A stretch of DNA of 64,000 bases from Panonychus citri (Eukaryota > Arthropoda > Arachnida > Trombidiformes > Tetranychidae): positions 1,488,001 through 1,552,000 of the forward strand of contig NW_026515544.1 of the NCBI RefSeq assembly GCF_014898815.1. Reading direction: 5' to 3'. Under the pieces are notes generated by a model, which made no database searches, had not been told where the DNA came from, and was given only the letters and a program-made list of their open reading frames with translations. Both the position numbers and the translations under genes were made by a program. Numbering within the stretch: the first letter of the stretch is position 1; each line of letters begins with the position of its first letter. Positions 26,483-39,800 of this stretch are shown in pieces.

Positions 26483-27926
26483 TTGGTAATTAAAGTATTC
26501 ACACAATCGAAAGAAAATTTAATAAATTGAACTGATTTTTAATGTTGATAGAGTCAAGTGAAAATTGTAAATGATTAACTAAAAGACTTTTGTAATTAAA
26601 AGTTACAACATTCATAGCATCAACTCATGTCAATACGTTTGAATAATCAAGCGATGAATTTGATTGTATTTTTCCAGCAATTTCCCCCTCATCTTTTCAA
26701 CACCATTCTAATCAGATATTAATAAAATATGAAAGGGATAAAGTTAATCTGCTTGGATTAAGATGAAAGAGATCGTTCAATTAAAACCAATTATTTTTAG
26801 TTTCCTTAATGAGATTCCAACTTTTTGGTTCTTTCCATTTCTTTAGATCAATTTGAAATAATTAATATTCAATGAATCACTTTCCATCTGATAATTGTTA
26901 CTGGTGTTGTGGTTTCCGTATTACATTGTATTGTATTTGTCATGGATCCGAGTACCGTTTAGACGCGTATTGTGGCACGTGTGACACGTGGCACATTGTG
27001 TGCGTCAAACATCAATGGTGTCGTTAAGAGGCACAAATGGTTACTGCTTAAAGCTCATAAGCCTCTGTTAGAAAATTTGTCCAAAGGTTTTTAGTATTGA
27101 TTGAAAGCACTTTCTTGAATTAGTTAATTGGGGACGTTTTAATTGTTACAATTTAAGTCTTTTTTTGTTTAATTTTGACAACAAATATGACCGATCATTT
27201 GATTTGTTTCTATTGTTATGCAAGCCAATAGAGTTATCAACCAAATAAGGAACAATTTCCCATAATAATTCAAACATTAATCTTACTATTGGCCTTTAAT
27301 CATGTTTACATTTCCATCAATGAGAGATCAAACTTTAATATCGATTGATTGACACATTCAAAGCTGAGAAAGAACAACAAAAAATCAGCAAATTCAAATT
27401 TAGAAACAAAATATTAGTAATTAGATGAACAATTATCTTTCGATTAGTTACAATTGAACATTTTCGTTCATTTGGGTCATATTGTTTCGTTTCGATGATT
27501 TGATTTTTCTTAAATTTTCTGCCTTCTCATTAACCAAACTCTGGATTTTCAATCATTTTGCTGATTGAGATTCTAATTAAAATTAAATATCAATTTGATT
27601 TGATTAAAATGAAAAGTTTATTGTTCGTGATGCTGAATCACAAAGTTAAAGAATAGTCAACTTCGGGGGTCGAATAGAAAACAAATTTTTTCTATTCTCT
27701 TCAAACCGAATGTAAATTCTTCAATCGTCCCTGAGAACATGAGTTGTGAATTTTTCTCTTTCTCTTTTATTTAGATACTTATTCTCATTGATGAAACATA
27801 AATTCTGTTTATTTTGTTTTCTTTTGTTTTCTATTTTATTTCTTATTCTTTAAATTAAATTGCGTTGATTTGAAATTTACTTTTTTCTCTACTCTGTGAA
27901 TAGTCTATTTGGAATATTAACTAATT
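26483..27926. other. Intergenic sequence between the secreted gene and ZNF598
   Basis: Mostly AT-rich. It contains the Cys-rich mini-ORF at 26872-27027 and, from about 27640, the 5' flank of ZNF598 that is shared with 23520-23793 and (inverted) with 15340-15500 plus 7268-7400. Confidence 0.55.
26872..27027 (+). CDS. Cys-rich 51-aa ORF resembling part of a PHD finger
   Basis: ATG at 26872 to TAA at 27025-27027, 51 aa with nine Cys. The core YCICHGSEYRLDAYCGTC followed by DTWHIVC has the spacing C-x-C-x10-C-x2-C-x3-H-x2-C. This is close to the first half of PHD fingers (C-x-C ... C-x2-C-x4-H-x2-C with a Trp before the His), but one residue is missing between Trp and His. The local sequence is clearly more GC-rich than its surroundings (for example GACGCGTATTGTGGCACGTG). 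It may be an exon or relic of a chromatin reader gene, or chance. No second half of the finger was found in frame. Confidence 0.35.
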   Translation: MNHFPSDNCYWCCGFRITLYCICHGSEYRLDAYCGTCDTWHIVCVKHQWCR

Positions 27927-30900
27927 ATGTCTGGACGTCAAATTAATAGAATTGGAGGTCGATATGGTAATTCATCTTCTTCTTCTTCTTCATCCTTCTA
28001 TTCACCTATGAACAAGTTTGGTATTTCCTGTGATGTTTGTTGCCACTCGATTCCTGGTGAACACAGAAGAGCAATTTTCGCAATCGGTCCATGTGATCAT
28101 CCAATTTGTTATCATTGTTCAGCCAAAATGAGAGTATTATGTGAACAAAATGAATGTCCCATTTGTCGTCAAGAGGTTTCTGAGGTAAGTTATTCTGGTG
28201 ATCCTCTTTTGGAACAAGATTGAAATCTAAGTGAGAGAGAGAGAAAGAGAAGAGAAAAAGAAAGAAAAATAGAAAGAGATGAAAGAAAGAGAAAGAAAGA
28301 TAAATGCATGTATTTTTTAGGCCTTGTTTACATCATCACATTTTTAATGTTGATTCTCCTTTTCCTTTTTATCTTATAGATTATTTTTACCGAAGATTCT
28401 CGAAAAAAATTTAGTGGCTTCGATTTATCGAGATTTTATTTCAATGATAAATTTAAAATTTACTTCGAAACTCAAAGCTGCTACGAGACATTTAATTCTC
28501 TTCTAGAAGAGAAATGTAAAAAATGTAAAACAACTTTAGAAAGTGTAAATGAATTACAGGATCATTTATGGGAGAAACACAGATTATTAACGTGCGAAGT
28601 TTGTGTTCAAAATTTGAAAATTTTCAGTGAAGAAAGAAAATATTATAATGCTGGACAATTGGAAGCTCATATGAAGATTGGTGATCCAGATGATCGTTCA
28701 TATCAAGGACATCCAGCCTGTCAACTTTGTAATCAACGTTATGTCGACTCGGAGGAGCTAAATCGTCATTTACGTCGAGACCATTATTTTTGTCATCTTT
28801 GTGATACTAGTAAAGTTATCTATTTCAACAAATATGAGACTTTGAATCAACATTTCCGTGAGAAACATTATCTATGTGAAGAAGGACCTTGCAAGAATGA
28901 ACAATTTACTTCTGTTTTTCGAACTGCAATCGATTTGCAAGCTCATAAAGCTCAAAGTCATTGTCTTACCAAATCGGAAGCCAAACATGCACGAACTTTG
29001 AATTTGGACTTTACCTTCAATACTGCACCTCGAGGTCCGAGAGCTGGTGGATTTAATTCACAGGTTGTTGCTACTCTTAATGACGATGGTCTGTCCAATT
29101 CCAGAGGAGGTGGCAGTCGAAGAGGTAGAGGTGGAGATCGAGGTGATCGTGGAGATCGTGGAGATCGTGGAGATCGTGGAGATCGTGGAGATCGAAATGA
29201 TAGAGGTAATGATCGTAACCCTCCAAATATATCAGAAGATGTTTGGATGACAGACGATCTTTCTATTCTTGGAGCTGTAGGCCCTGAACGTCCTGTTCAA
29301 CTTAGACCAGAAGATTTCCCATCACTTGGAGAAACAAGTAAACAAAGTCCACTAGATCGACCTGATAATCCGCTTTCTGTAACTTCCAAAGCTGCTGTTG
29401 CCAAAGTGGTAACCAATGGTGTCACAAATAACCAAGACTCGAAAGCTTCTAAAAAACCTAAACACAAGTTTAGTACAAAAGTAAAAGAAAGTGCTACTTT
29501 CGGTAGAAAAGATGATGAAGAGTTTCCAGCTCTTTGTGTTCCTGATCTAAAAGTCAAAGGATCTTCCGGCAATCGTTCAGTTCAACAAGCTAGTTCTGCA
29601 AGCTCATCGGCTAAATCTATTTCATTAGCCGATGCTGTAAAATTGAATCCAAAGGCTACTGAAAAGACAACATCACAATCCGTTGATAGTGGTAAAACAA
29701 GTAAAGTGACCGCCAGTAACTCTCTTAATCGTATAGCAAATGAATTAATTGACCACAGTGACCCTTCATCAAGTCAAGACTTTTCCTTGACACAAAACGA
29801 TTTTCCGTCCTTACCCTTTAAAGTAAATGGTAATCGAAAGAAAAAGAAATCACTCAATATACTATTAGCCAGTTTGAACAATCCTCAACCCGATCCACCT
29901 CCAAATTATACTTCAGTACGACTTGTCGATACACTAATTCCTAAAGAAAACAATGGGAGCACAAGCAATCGGAGCGAAAATGAGAATAAACCAAGTTTAG
30001 AGGAAAACATGGAAAGTTTATTACTCAAGGAAGACAATTTTCCACCTTTAAGTGGAGAGTCAAACAAGAAAAACAAAACGACCATCAAACCATCAGGTCA
30101 ATCAAAATCATCTGGTCCAACAAAGTCAAAACAACCGACTCTCTCATCACTTGTTCGACCTCCACCCGGTTATGAAAAACGCAATCTCAAAAAACCAGCA
30201 TCTAGTGAATTATCAATGGAAGCCGTAGCTCAACAATTGATCAAACCAAAAATTACGACCGTAACCCCATCCATAACTACAACAAATCCCACAACTACAA
30301 CCACCACTACAACCACAACAACAACAACCAACTCAACAAATAATAATATCCTAAGTGGTAAAAAATCTGAAGTAAACAGTAATAATCACATTGAATCAAA
30401 TAATAGCAACGTAAGCAATTCTATTAGCGATAATAAATCTGGTAACAAACCTACATCATCATCATTATCATCAGCAAATAATCAACGTAAAGTTAAACGA
30501 GAAAATTTTGATCAGCCGCCTTCAAGTGATCGTATTAATTCAAAATCTGCCAAACAATCATCGTCACCCAAATCAACAGTAAATTCAACATTACCTCAAC
30601 AGTCTCAATTACCATCACAATCAACAGCATCAATAGAAAAATATTCAAATAGACACCAAAATGGAACCAATCGATCAACACAACATTATCCTGAAGAATC
30701 AGCTGAAAACTCTTATATTTATCCAAAAGATTTCGATGAAAGGAATCGTCGTCTCTTCGATATGGTTCAATCCATTTTAAAAGATAGATTTAAAGATTTT
30801 GACCTACTATCGAGAGCATTTTTCAAAGATGATATTCCACCACATCAATATTACAACAAATGCGTTGAAATGTTTCGTAACAAATTGAATCACGTTTTAT

Positions 30901-31127
30901 TGGATTTAATTGTACTTCTACCCGATATAAGGAAACAGAAACACCTAATGGCTGCTCATGATTCTAACATTAAACAAAGGATTGGAAATATTCCCATGAA
31001 AACCGGTGTTTGGGAGATTAGTACAGATTCTGAATTGGATGTTGTGGTTTGTCCAATGTGTGGTCAAGTTTTAAGTAAAAGAGATGGACCAGATCATATC
31101 ACTAAACACCAGAGAATGAAAACTTAA
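27927..31127 (+). CDS. ZNF598: ZNF598-type RING E3 ubiquitin ligase (ribosome collision sensor), full length
   Basis: Exon 1 (27927-28184) and exon 2 (28380-31127), phase-0 GT-AG intron of 195 bp, encode 1001 aa. RING: C35, C38, C56, H58, C61, C64, C77, C80 (CDVC, CDHPICYHC, CPICRQ). Exon 2 opens with the family block IIFTEDS, then Cys/His fingers (CKKCKTTLESVNELQDHLWEKH-like, CQLCNQRYVDS, CHLCDTSK, CEEGPCKNEQF). An Arg-Gly-Asp minisatellite region, several (D/E)FPxL motifs, poly-Thr and the PPPGY motif (about 680-684) that fits a GYF-domain ligand for GIGYF follow. A conserved C-terminal domain (YIYPKDFDERNRRLF, LLPDIRKQKHLM) and a last finger (CPMCGQVLSKRDGPDHITKH) close the protein. Family role: marks 40S proteins on collided ribosomes and recruits GIGYF-4EHP. 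AATAAA at 31232. Confidence 0.93.
29126..29192 (+). repeat. In-frame 9-bp minisatellite encoding Gly-Asp-Arg
   Basis: About six units of GGAGATCGT encode repeated GDR. The inverted copy (near 6100-6140) has fewer units and the copy at 24960-25025 has almost none, so the array is length-variable between paralogues. Confidence 0.8.
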
Positions 31128-32433
31128 ATTAACCCGAGATTTTAACATGAAACAAACTGCAATGAAATTTGAAAGCTAATCGTCTTTACAACAAACCCGA
31201 AAACAAGAAGAAAAAAACAATCACAAGATTAAATAAAATTTTTTGTTGCTAAGCTCAAACAAAAAGAGATCAACTAATTAACTTGTTATTTTAATGATTA
31301 TATTGTTAAAAATTGTAGAATCTCAATTACCATAGTTTTCTTTGTCTATTGAAATATTGTCAACCCATAAGACGGACTCATAATCAAGGAGCTAATCAAC
31401 TGTGGATGGTAAACAATTAAACGCGAACAAATTGAGAAATGTGATTTAGTGGTGAAAAAGAAAAAGAAACAACAACAAACATAATTAAACTCTGGTTAAT
31501 GAACAATTTACCAGAATGAATGTAAACTAATTATGGTTAAAAATTAGAGAAGAGAAGGAAAAAAAAGCGTAACAATAAGGACAACAATTAACATAATTAT
31601 TGGAAGAAAAAATATCCAATGAACCCGATGAATGAGAATCAATAGAAAAGCTTTGGTGAGAATCTATGGTTTTATCGATTAATGTGAGAAAAGGAGATGA
31701 ATGAAGAGAGAGAGAGAGAGAGAGAGAGAGAGTAAAGAAGATGAAAAAAGCATCGAATAGAATCACTTGACTGAACATTTTATTCGCTATCAAAAGATGG
31801 AGACTCTTGTAAATGGTTCGAATTAAGGGCATTAAAAGGGAAGAAATAAGGGGGAAAGAAATTCGATTCCGAAAATTGTGATGTTCGAACGAGCGACATC
31901 TCGTGTTATTGTGGAAAATTGTCCAATTAGAGTAACTGATTAGTGCTTGGACTCTGAGATGGTTTGAGTTTGCTCTCACTTACCACTAACCTTTTCCGTA
32001 CCTGTTTTCACCGTTATATTAATTGTTTGAAGAAAATGTTTATTGGTGATTTAGTTTAATTGTCGAAATTGGATTTAAATTGTCCAACGATTGACCGTAA
32101 TTAATTCTGGCATTGGATCTGCAAGGTGATTATTTTTAAGAGAAAATGAGATAATCTTATCTCTTCTCTTGTTTTTTGTCTCTGTTTGTTTTTCTTTTTT
32201 TCTCCATTTTTGTTTTTTTCTTGTTCTTTTCTCTCTCTCTCTCTCTCTCTGTCATTTTCTTCTTCTATTCTCTTTTCTGGTTTTCTCTCTTAATTTCCTG
32301 ATTAATTGTTTGATTTCTTATTTAGGTATTTCCTGATTGGATTGTTACTTTTTTTCCTCTCTCTCGATATTTTTGTTTTCTTCTTGTGTTTAAATCTCGG
32401 TGATTGTTAATTTCACCTCTTTCAAATTGCGAA
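31128..32433 (+). other. ZNF598 3' flank and synaptogyrin 5' region
   Basis: Noncoding. It holds the ZNF598 poly(A) signal (31232-31237), a GA microsatellite (31706-31732), a strongly pyrimidine-rich stretch with a CT microsatellite (about 32230-32250), and presumably the synaptogyrin promoter/5'UTR. The 150-codon frame on the minus strand here is low-complexity and was not accepted. Confidence 0.6.
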
Positions 32434-33814
32434 ATGGATCCAATGGATGGTGGAGTTTCTTTTGGTGCTGGTAAAGCAGGTCAACCATTTGATCCACTTG
32501 GTTTTATTATGAGACCTCAAGTTATTTTACGATTTTTCTGTTGGGTAAGGTTTTCTAATTTGTGTTAATTAGATTACACAATTGTTTATGGTGAAATTTA
32601 GATCAACAGAGTGAATAGAATAACAAGTCGATTGTCATCATTAACTTAATTTCAAAAGCCGAGAAAAAGTAACTGTGTTCTATTTGTTTCTTTACCTGCG
32701 TGTACACAATTTACCATTGTTTCAATCAGTGATGATCATGATCACATTTAATAAGGAATACAACTAATCATCACTCTTGACGTAATCACTAAACTCAACT
32801 ATATTTACCACCATAGTGATTAATTGTTACCCAACCCGGTAAACACCCAGAACTCATCATCGTTAGTTAATCTGAGACTTATATAGATTTGAGTCTCTAG
32901 TTGAACTGATTTGGAGTCTAATCCTTGATTTTTGAAATTAATTGTTCCCAATTTACACAGTCTAAAGTGCAATCAGATAAACTGTGAACAAATTATCACC
33001 TCCATATATAAATTAAATAGATTAGATGTTTATCCTTTAACCAGTTACTCGATATAATGAAAGTCGAAACACATCCAGTCGATTCGCGCTTAGAATTTAA
33101 ATTTGATCATTTTTTATTTATTTATTTGTTATTTCCATTATTAATTTTTTTGTTTTCTCTCTTTCTTTTCAGCTCTTCTCTGTAATTGTTTTCGGTTGTA
33201 TTAACAATAAAGGTTGGCATCATGGCAAATGTCTCTATAATGGAAGTGCCAATGCTTGTCGTTTTGGACAATTTTTAGGAATCGTTGGTTTACTAGCAGC
33301 TATTGTTTTACTTGTCCTCGAAGGCCTTTTTCAAAATATCTCTAGTATTAAGATTCGTCGTCGTGTTGTTGCCATTGACCTCGGTTTCTCTGGCCTTTGG
33401 ACAGTACTTTATTTCCTTTGTTTTGCCACTTTGGGCATATCCTGGTCTAAAGCACCTTACCCTGAATTTGGTTACGGGATAAATAATCTTCGTGCTGCTT
33501 TAGCCTTTTCATTTTTCTCCATTTTCGTTTGGGCGGGTTGTGCTTATTTTGCATGGTTACGATGGAAATCGGGTACTGACATGTCAACCTTTGCTTCAGC
33601 TTATCCAGATGATCCCAGCATGGGAGGAGGTGTTGGTGTTGGAGGTCCTGGTGGACCTGGTGCTGATTATTATGCTTATGCCAGTGGTACCGATGTAAAT
33701 GCAACTGATTATCAAGATCAGGGAATGTACTCACAACAGGGTATGAATAATCAATATGGTGGTGGAGGAGGTGGTATGGTCAGTGGTGGAAACTTTCAGC
33801 CTCCTGCTTATTAA
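32434..33814 (+). CDS. SYNGR: Synaptogyrin
   Basis: Exon 1 (32434-32544, 37 codons) and exon 2 (33173-33814) joined in phase 0 by a 628-bp GT-AG intron encode 250 aa. The start MDPMDGGVSFGAGKAG and the segment PFDPLGFIMRPQVILRFFCW are typical of synaptogyrins, as is the location of the intron inside the first membrane segment. Four membrane segments of a MARVEL domain follow: FSVIVFGCI; FLGIVGLLAAIVLLVLEGL; IDLGFSGLWTVLYFLCFATL; and ALAFSFFSIFVWAGCAYFAW. A Cys-containing first luminal loop (KGWHHGKCLYNGSANACRFG) lies between the first two. The cytosolic tail is Gly/Tyr/Gln-rich (DYQDQGMYSQQGMNNQYG), as in animal homologues. Family role: abundant synaptic-vesicle tetraspan protein. No anomaly was seen. 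Confidence 0.93.
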
Positions 33815-36800
33815 ACCTTAATTGACGTAATCAGTCAGCAATTTATAAATCGTTAAAAGAAACAAAAGAAAGGGTATTCATCCTAATGTTGAACTTTCAA
33901 CTACTGCAAACTCCAATTACACCTTACGAAAGGAGAAATTGAAACTAATTAAGCTTCATAGTCAATCAATATTTACCTAAACACAAATTTACATTCCATT
34001 TGATTCTCAAGATGCCACTAATTTCGATCAACATCAATTCCTTGACTTTCATGCTGATTATTCTGAGTTCATCTTAATTTCCATTGTCGCCATTTTCACC
34101 TCTCTTCATCTCTTTCAACTAACATTATGTTTCAATCAGCTGCACATACCCGACGATGAGGACAATATTTACTCTAGTAAACAGCAAAAAAAGAGGAACA
34201 AGTATTAATTGCGAGTATATTACTTGGCCATTTTGAGTAATTAAAAGCTCTAATTATTTTAAAATCCTTACCTCTTTCCATTGGGACATCTATCTGGATC
34301 TCATATCGACTCCTCTTATCTATGGACAACTCTGAATACTAATTTTTTAAAGTGCTGATCTCAATTAGCTCTTAAATTGTGCTCTCATCATTATTTGCAA
34401 GATTTAATTAGTGAATCTTTGTGTTTCCTTAGCCTAATCATTGACCACATCGTTTTAATTGGAAAAAAAACTTCGCATCTTCATTAGAATTGTGGTAAAT
34501 AGATGAGACTTGATGGTTAATTTTCCCTCTCTCTACAATTCACTTTTTAAAACAAAATTAGTTTTAGAATACCTTCAACAATTAGTAAAACAAAAACTCC
34601 TTTATTACTAATAATCAGCCATTTACTTAAATCGCTTCTATCGCCAATTAACCTTTCCCGATTCTACTGATTTGAATAGATATCAAAAAATTTTCAAAAA
34701 TCAAGATCATCGAGATGACAATTTAAACAATTCCACTACAATTAACTACTACTATCTCTAGTTGCCAATGAACTTTTTTTTTGCTTTCAGTCCTAATCTA
34801 CAGTAATCAACACAAAATGTTGATTGTGTTTAAAAATTATCTTGACATTCTGTTAATTGTGTATAAACTTTTTCCACTCGGTGACTTATCTAGTCTCATT
34901 TAATTCCATATTTCCCTGTTAAACTTGGTATCGTCATCTTCTTGTCATCATCTCATCATATTCACAAAGATAATTATAGTTTCATCTTCACAAACTTCAT
35001 CATCACCATCATCACACGAATTCATCTTCACTTAAAAAGAACTGCCCAGTTGCCCAATTTGAGAGATTCCCATTCACAAAACCAGAACATCTCCTGTTAT
35101 CATTTCGATGTCAAAGATAAAAAATCACAAATCAATGTGTAAAAAGAGCCTTTGCTAAATTAAGAATCCGATAAATAGTCAATCAACATAAAGGATCAAT
35201 AACTGATTGGCAATACTAAGTCACAATCAAGAATTATCATTGATTTTGGTTCAATCCATCACCCACCCTTCCATATACACCTTGTGTGTTTTACCCACCG
35301 CCAAGAGCACCTATCAACTTGACATACACACAAAGTACTAAAAATTTAGCCCTTTAATTGGAATAAGGAACCAACACCGAAAGCCATTAGATTAACTAAA
35401 TATAAATACACGAAAATTTTACCTTTAAGTCAATTTGACCTACAAGGTGACATCAAAACGCAACTGCAAAGCAATTAGACAACAAAAGAAACCCCATAAT
35501 TAATAATATGATTAATATATTAAAACAATAATAACCTGATAATAATTTGGAGCAATAAGGATCCTTTTATGAAGGAAAATCAAAACAAGACGAAAAAATC
35601 ACCAAAAAAAAAGAAGCTACTATTTAGATTTTAATTGATATAATCAAACCAAAAGAAGTTAATTGTGATTAATCAAAACCCAATGTTCTCACCCAATGGA
35701 AACCTATGGATTACCTTTGGAAATATCAATATTTTTCATCTGCAATTATTGCAAATTTCTCTTGCTTTACACTAATTACATGATTTAAGGATAATAATAA
35801 CTTATGAAGAGACACCCTGATTGTATTTACATCCATTTTCTGGTACCAATATCAACTAATCAGGAGAGCTAATTGTTTATTCAATTGTGAAACTAATTGT
35901 AATTGGTGTTTGTTTGGGATCAAGGAATCAGCACTTGGAAAAAGATTCATGTTCAAAATGAAAGTTGGATTAAGCTCTTAGATTATTGTTATTATTTATT
36001 TATCGGATTAAGAGAAAAATGTTACAAGGAAGCGAAAGATGAATGCAAATCAATCTCAACGATTAAAACATTAGGATTTGTCAACGATTAGCTGATCAAC
36101 AATTAAATGCCAAATCAGTTTACCACAAACAACATCACCAAAATTACACCTCAAAGAAAAGGAATCACTTTAATTGTATTACTACAATTAACTCTGTTGG
36201 AAAGGTGAAAAAAAATACTTGTTACAATTAATACTTAAACTTGAGAGCAAAAAACTAATTAGAAATGTAAGCAAGCCGAAATTAATTGCAATTAACTGAT
36301 TTAAAAAAAACATAATTTAAACAAAACAAAATGTCAACCTTTAATTGTAACAAAAACAAGAGTGTTAACTAATTGCGTGTACTAATTATTATCAAATGTT
36401 ACCAATGTAATTAAACAACAATTATTATTATGTAAATGGTGAATTTCAATGGTTTAATTTAAATTAACCACAATTAAGGTGAAAATGACAATTCTAATGC
36501 CACAACAATCAAGTTAATGTTGGCTAATCAATTTTTGATATGGAAAAAAAAAGTTGATCCTCTTCCTCCTCTTTCATCAATTGAGAGTTGATATTTATTT
36601 GATTAATCAACGATCATCAATAGTTAATTATAACAATTTGCCGACTCTCTTGTTGAGAATCATTTAATTACTAATCAACTAATTCATTCGGAAAGTTGTA
36701 TCTTAATCAACGTTGTTGTCATTTAAGTGATGAGCCTCTTAAGAGCTTCCAGTCAATTTAATTGTCATAATAATTACTTTTTGTTTCATTCATTTAATTG

Positions 36801-39800
36801 TCATGTTATGGTAAAGATAATTAACTTGATTATCATCTCACCACTTTAATCACAATTTAAATTCACTTTTAGTTAATCTCAAAAATAATCCTCCATATTT
36901 GGTGATTACAATTTAATCCTTGATCACTTTGGTTAATTGTTAATCATTGATTTCCATTGCCAATTGATTGACATGATAATTAAATTTTTAGTTTCTTTTA
37001 ATTGTGATTTATGATTTAACTTTTTTTTCTTCTTTCATCTTTAATTTATCAGTTAATCAAGTAATCATAATTTAGATTCAGTTAAACAAAGTTAATCTTT
37101 ATGTTATTAGATTGTGGTGTCAATCAATTGATTAGAGATAATTAGCTTTTCCATGATAAATTAACTGTTAATTGATTTGATTACTTTTCCTTATTTACAC
37201 CGAATACTTATCAACAATTAACTTTCCTTTTGCAATCCAACCAATTAATTAACTAAATTTAGTTACAATTAGGAAGGAAAAAATTTTTCTCCAAATTAAA
37301 TATCAACTGAATTACTTTTCCAAGTCAATAGATGGCAGATAATCATCAAGATAATAATCAAATTAATTTAATTCCAACAATCAACTAATTGGGGAACAAT
37401 TTAAATTGCGAAAGAAACAATCAATTTAAATTAAATTAAATTCTGAATATAAGATAATAATTAAAGCTTTTGGAAATTTTAATTTCTCCTAATCAATTAG
37501 TTCACTTATATAAGATTAATCGATAAACTAAATTGTTGAAACAATTGATTAACTTTAATTATATTTGTTTACAATCATATTTAATCATTTTTTTCGGGTT
37601 AATTGTTGGTGATTGAGAAAAAGAAACTCAATTAATCAATAAATTGTTGGATTTTTAATGATTAAGGTAAAATTGATTGTTGCCCAAAGAGTAAAATGAA
37701 AGATAAGTTAAACCAGATTAAAGTTAATTTAGTTAATATGTTTACTGTTAATTGGAATTAAATCAATTAGTTAAAGTTTTTTAATTATTTAATTAAAGAT
37801 TATATTGAGAGAGTGTCTTGAAAATCATGATGATGATCAATTCGTGTGAGGTTTTAATTCAATTGAAGGTAAAAATCTGTTAATCACTAATCATCTTCTT
37901 AATGATAATAATAATCAACACAATTAAACCAGAAGTTAATTCAACGTTAATCAAATGATAATAATCATAGCGAGAGGTAAACATGATAATTGACCAGCAG
38001 AAAAGCAAAATTAAACTGACCGTTGATTGATTGGTTAACCGTTGATTGTTTGTAACGAAATAAACAAATATGATTAAATTGATTGTTGTTTAACTAATCA
38101 TCTAAATCGTGATTAACTTTTTTTCTGTTTTTTTCTCATTTATTTTACTCCATTTAAAATGAAAAGAAATCACAATTTACCTTGAAGCTTTTTCCTTTCA
38201 ACAACTTTTATCTTTCAGATGATGATGATGATGAGATGATGATGATTATCATCATGAGATATTTATCTTCCTCATCATCACCTTTTCTTCATCTTCCTTT
38301 CTCTCTCAATGAAGATGAGGATGAGGATGAAAAGATGATTCTAATAACATTATATGTTAATGGAAGAAAGAAAATTTTTCCAACTTGATTATTAATCGGA
38401 TTTGATTATATGAATAACAATTAAGATTTATTTGATTAGACAATTTGTTTAATCAATCAATCATTTGATCAACAACATCGTGTTTGTTTACAGGCAATTA
38501 TTGTTGTTACAATTGTTGATTCAATTAACTGATTGTGTGTGAAATGTTATGTGAATGAATTAAATTTAATTTACTTGATTATTGGAGGAAAAGGATTACA
38601 GTAGTTTAATTATCTTTTGATTGTTATCATTAGATTTATATTGTTGATTATTAGCAAATCTAAAGGTGGTGAATTATTATTCCTCTGATTGTTAACAATA
38701 ATCATGATCACAACTGAATTAAGGTTAATTGTGACTGGTAATAAATTAAATCTCTTAGATGGATCAGTAAACAATCAAAACCTTTGATTGTTGAATATAC
38801 ATTTGTAATCATTTATGATTAGAAAATTAAATTACTCGGAATCACGGTAACTAAATCAAGAGATAATTAAATGATAATGATGAAAGCAAATCAAACGGTT
38901 TTAATTACAATTAATCAACTTTTTAACAACAAATCAAAAACTAAATTAAACGAGTAAAGTTTGTTGTGTTTTTTTGTATTAATTAAAATTCTAGATCACA
39001 ATTAACTAACTGTTCATAATCAGAGTGTTTGTTTAATTTGTTCAAATTAAGTTAATCTTTTAGATTCAATATCAATTGTATTGGTTGGGATTTGATTGTT
39101 GTTCATTTGATTAATTGTCAACATTTCTATTACAATTAACTGATTGTCTTGGCACGTGAATAAAATAGATTCTGATTATTATTATTATAACACAATTTAA
39201 CTAATCAAGATTAACGGTGATCATTAATTGTCAGATTATAAAAATTTAGTAACTTTTTATATCTCTGCTCAATAATGATCACTTAATTTACTTGAGCCTT
39301 TTGATTGTTACGATTAAGCTTAATCTTCATGGGAACTGGATTAAGATTTGACGATTAAGATATTACTAGATTTTGATACTTGATTGATTACAATTAACTT
39401 TTATTTTCAAATAATCTCAGTTAATTTGGTTCACCATTTTCTTGGGAACCAATAATTTACCTTTATCTTCAAACTTAATTGTTATTGTATTACCAACAAT
39501 TAAACCTTAGTATTTGACAATATATTGTTAACCCAAACAATTTACTAATTGTGTTTACGTTTTGATAAAAGTTTATGATTGTGTTTAGTTTTGATTTAAT
39601 TACAATTACAATTACAAGTTATTATTTTTCTGCACCCAAAAGTAATAAACAATTAAATCACAAATTAAACCTAACCTTTGATTATCATGATCGGCTAATT
39701 TGATTATACAAATCAAGTTAATTGTGTTATTATTTATCATGATTAACTTTAGTATTGTCCATTAGGTTAATTGAAATGTCTTTATGATACCTTCAATAAA

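Noticed and set aside
28224..28310. GA-rich tract in the ZNF598 intron as possible regulatory GAGA element
   Set aside because: Simple purine tracts are common throughout the window; no specific evidence.
29047..29250. Ile/Glu/Val repeat frame over the ZNF598 Gly-Asp-Arg array
   Set aside because: Shadow of the minisatellite inside the real ZNF598 frame.
34806..34830. Small palindrome AATCAACA...TGTTGATT
   Set aside because: Built from the common AATCAA word of this DNA; no flanking context for a terminator or mobile element.
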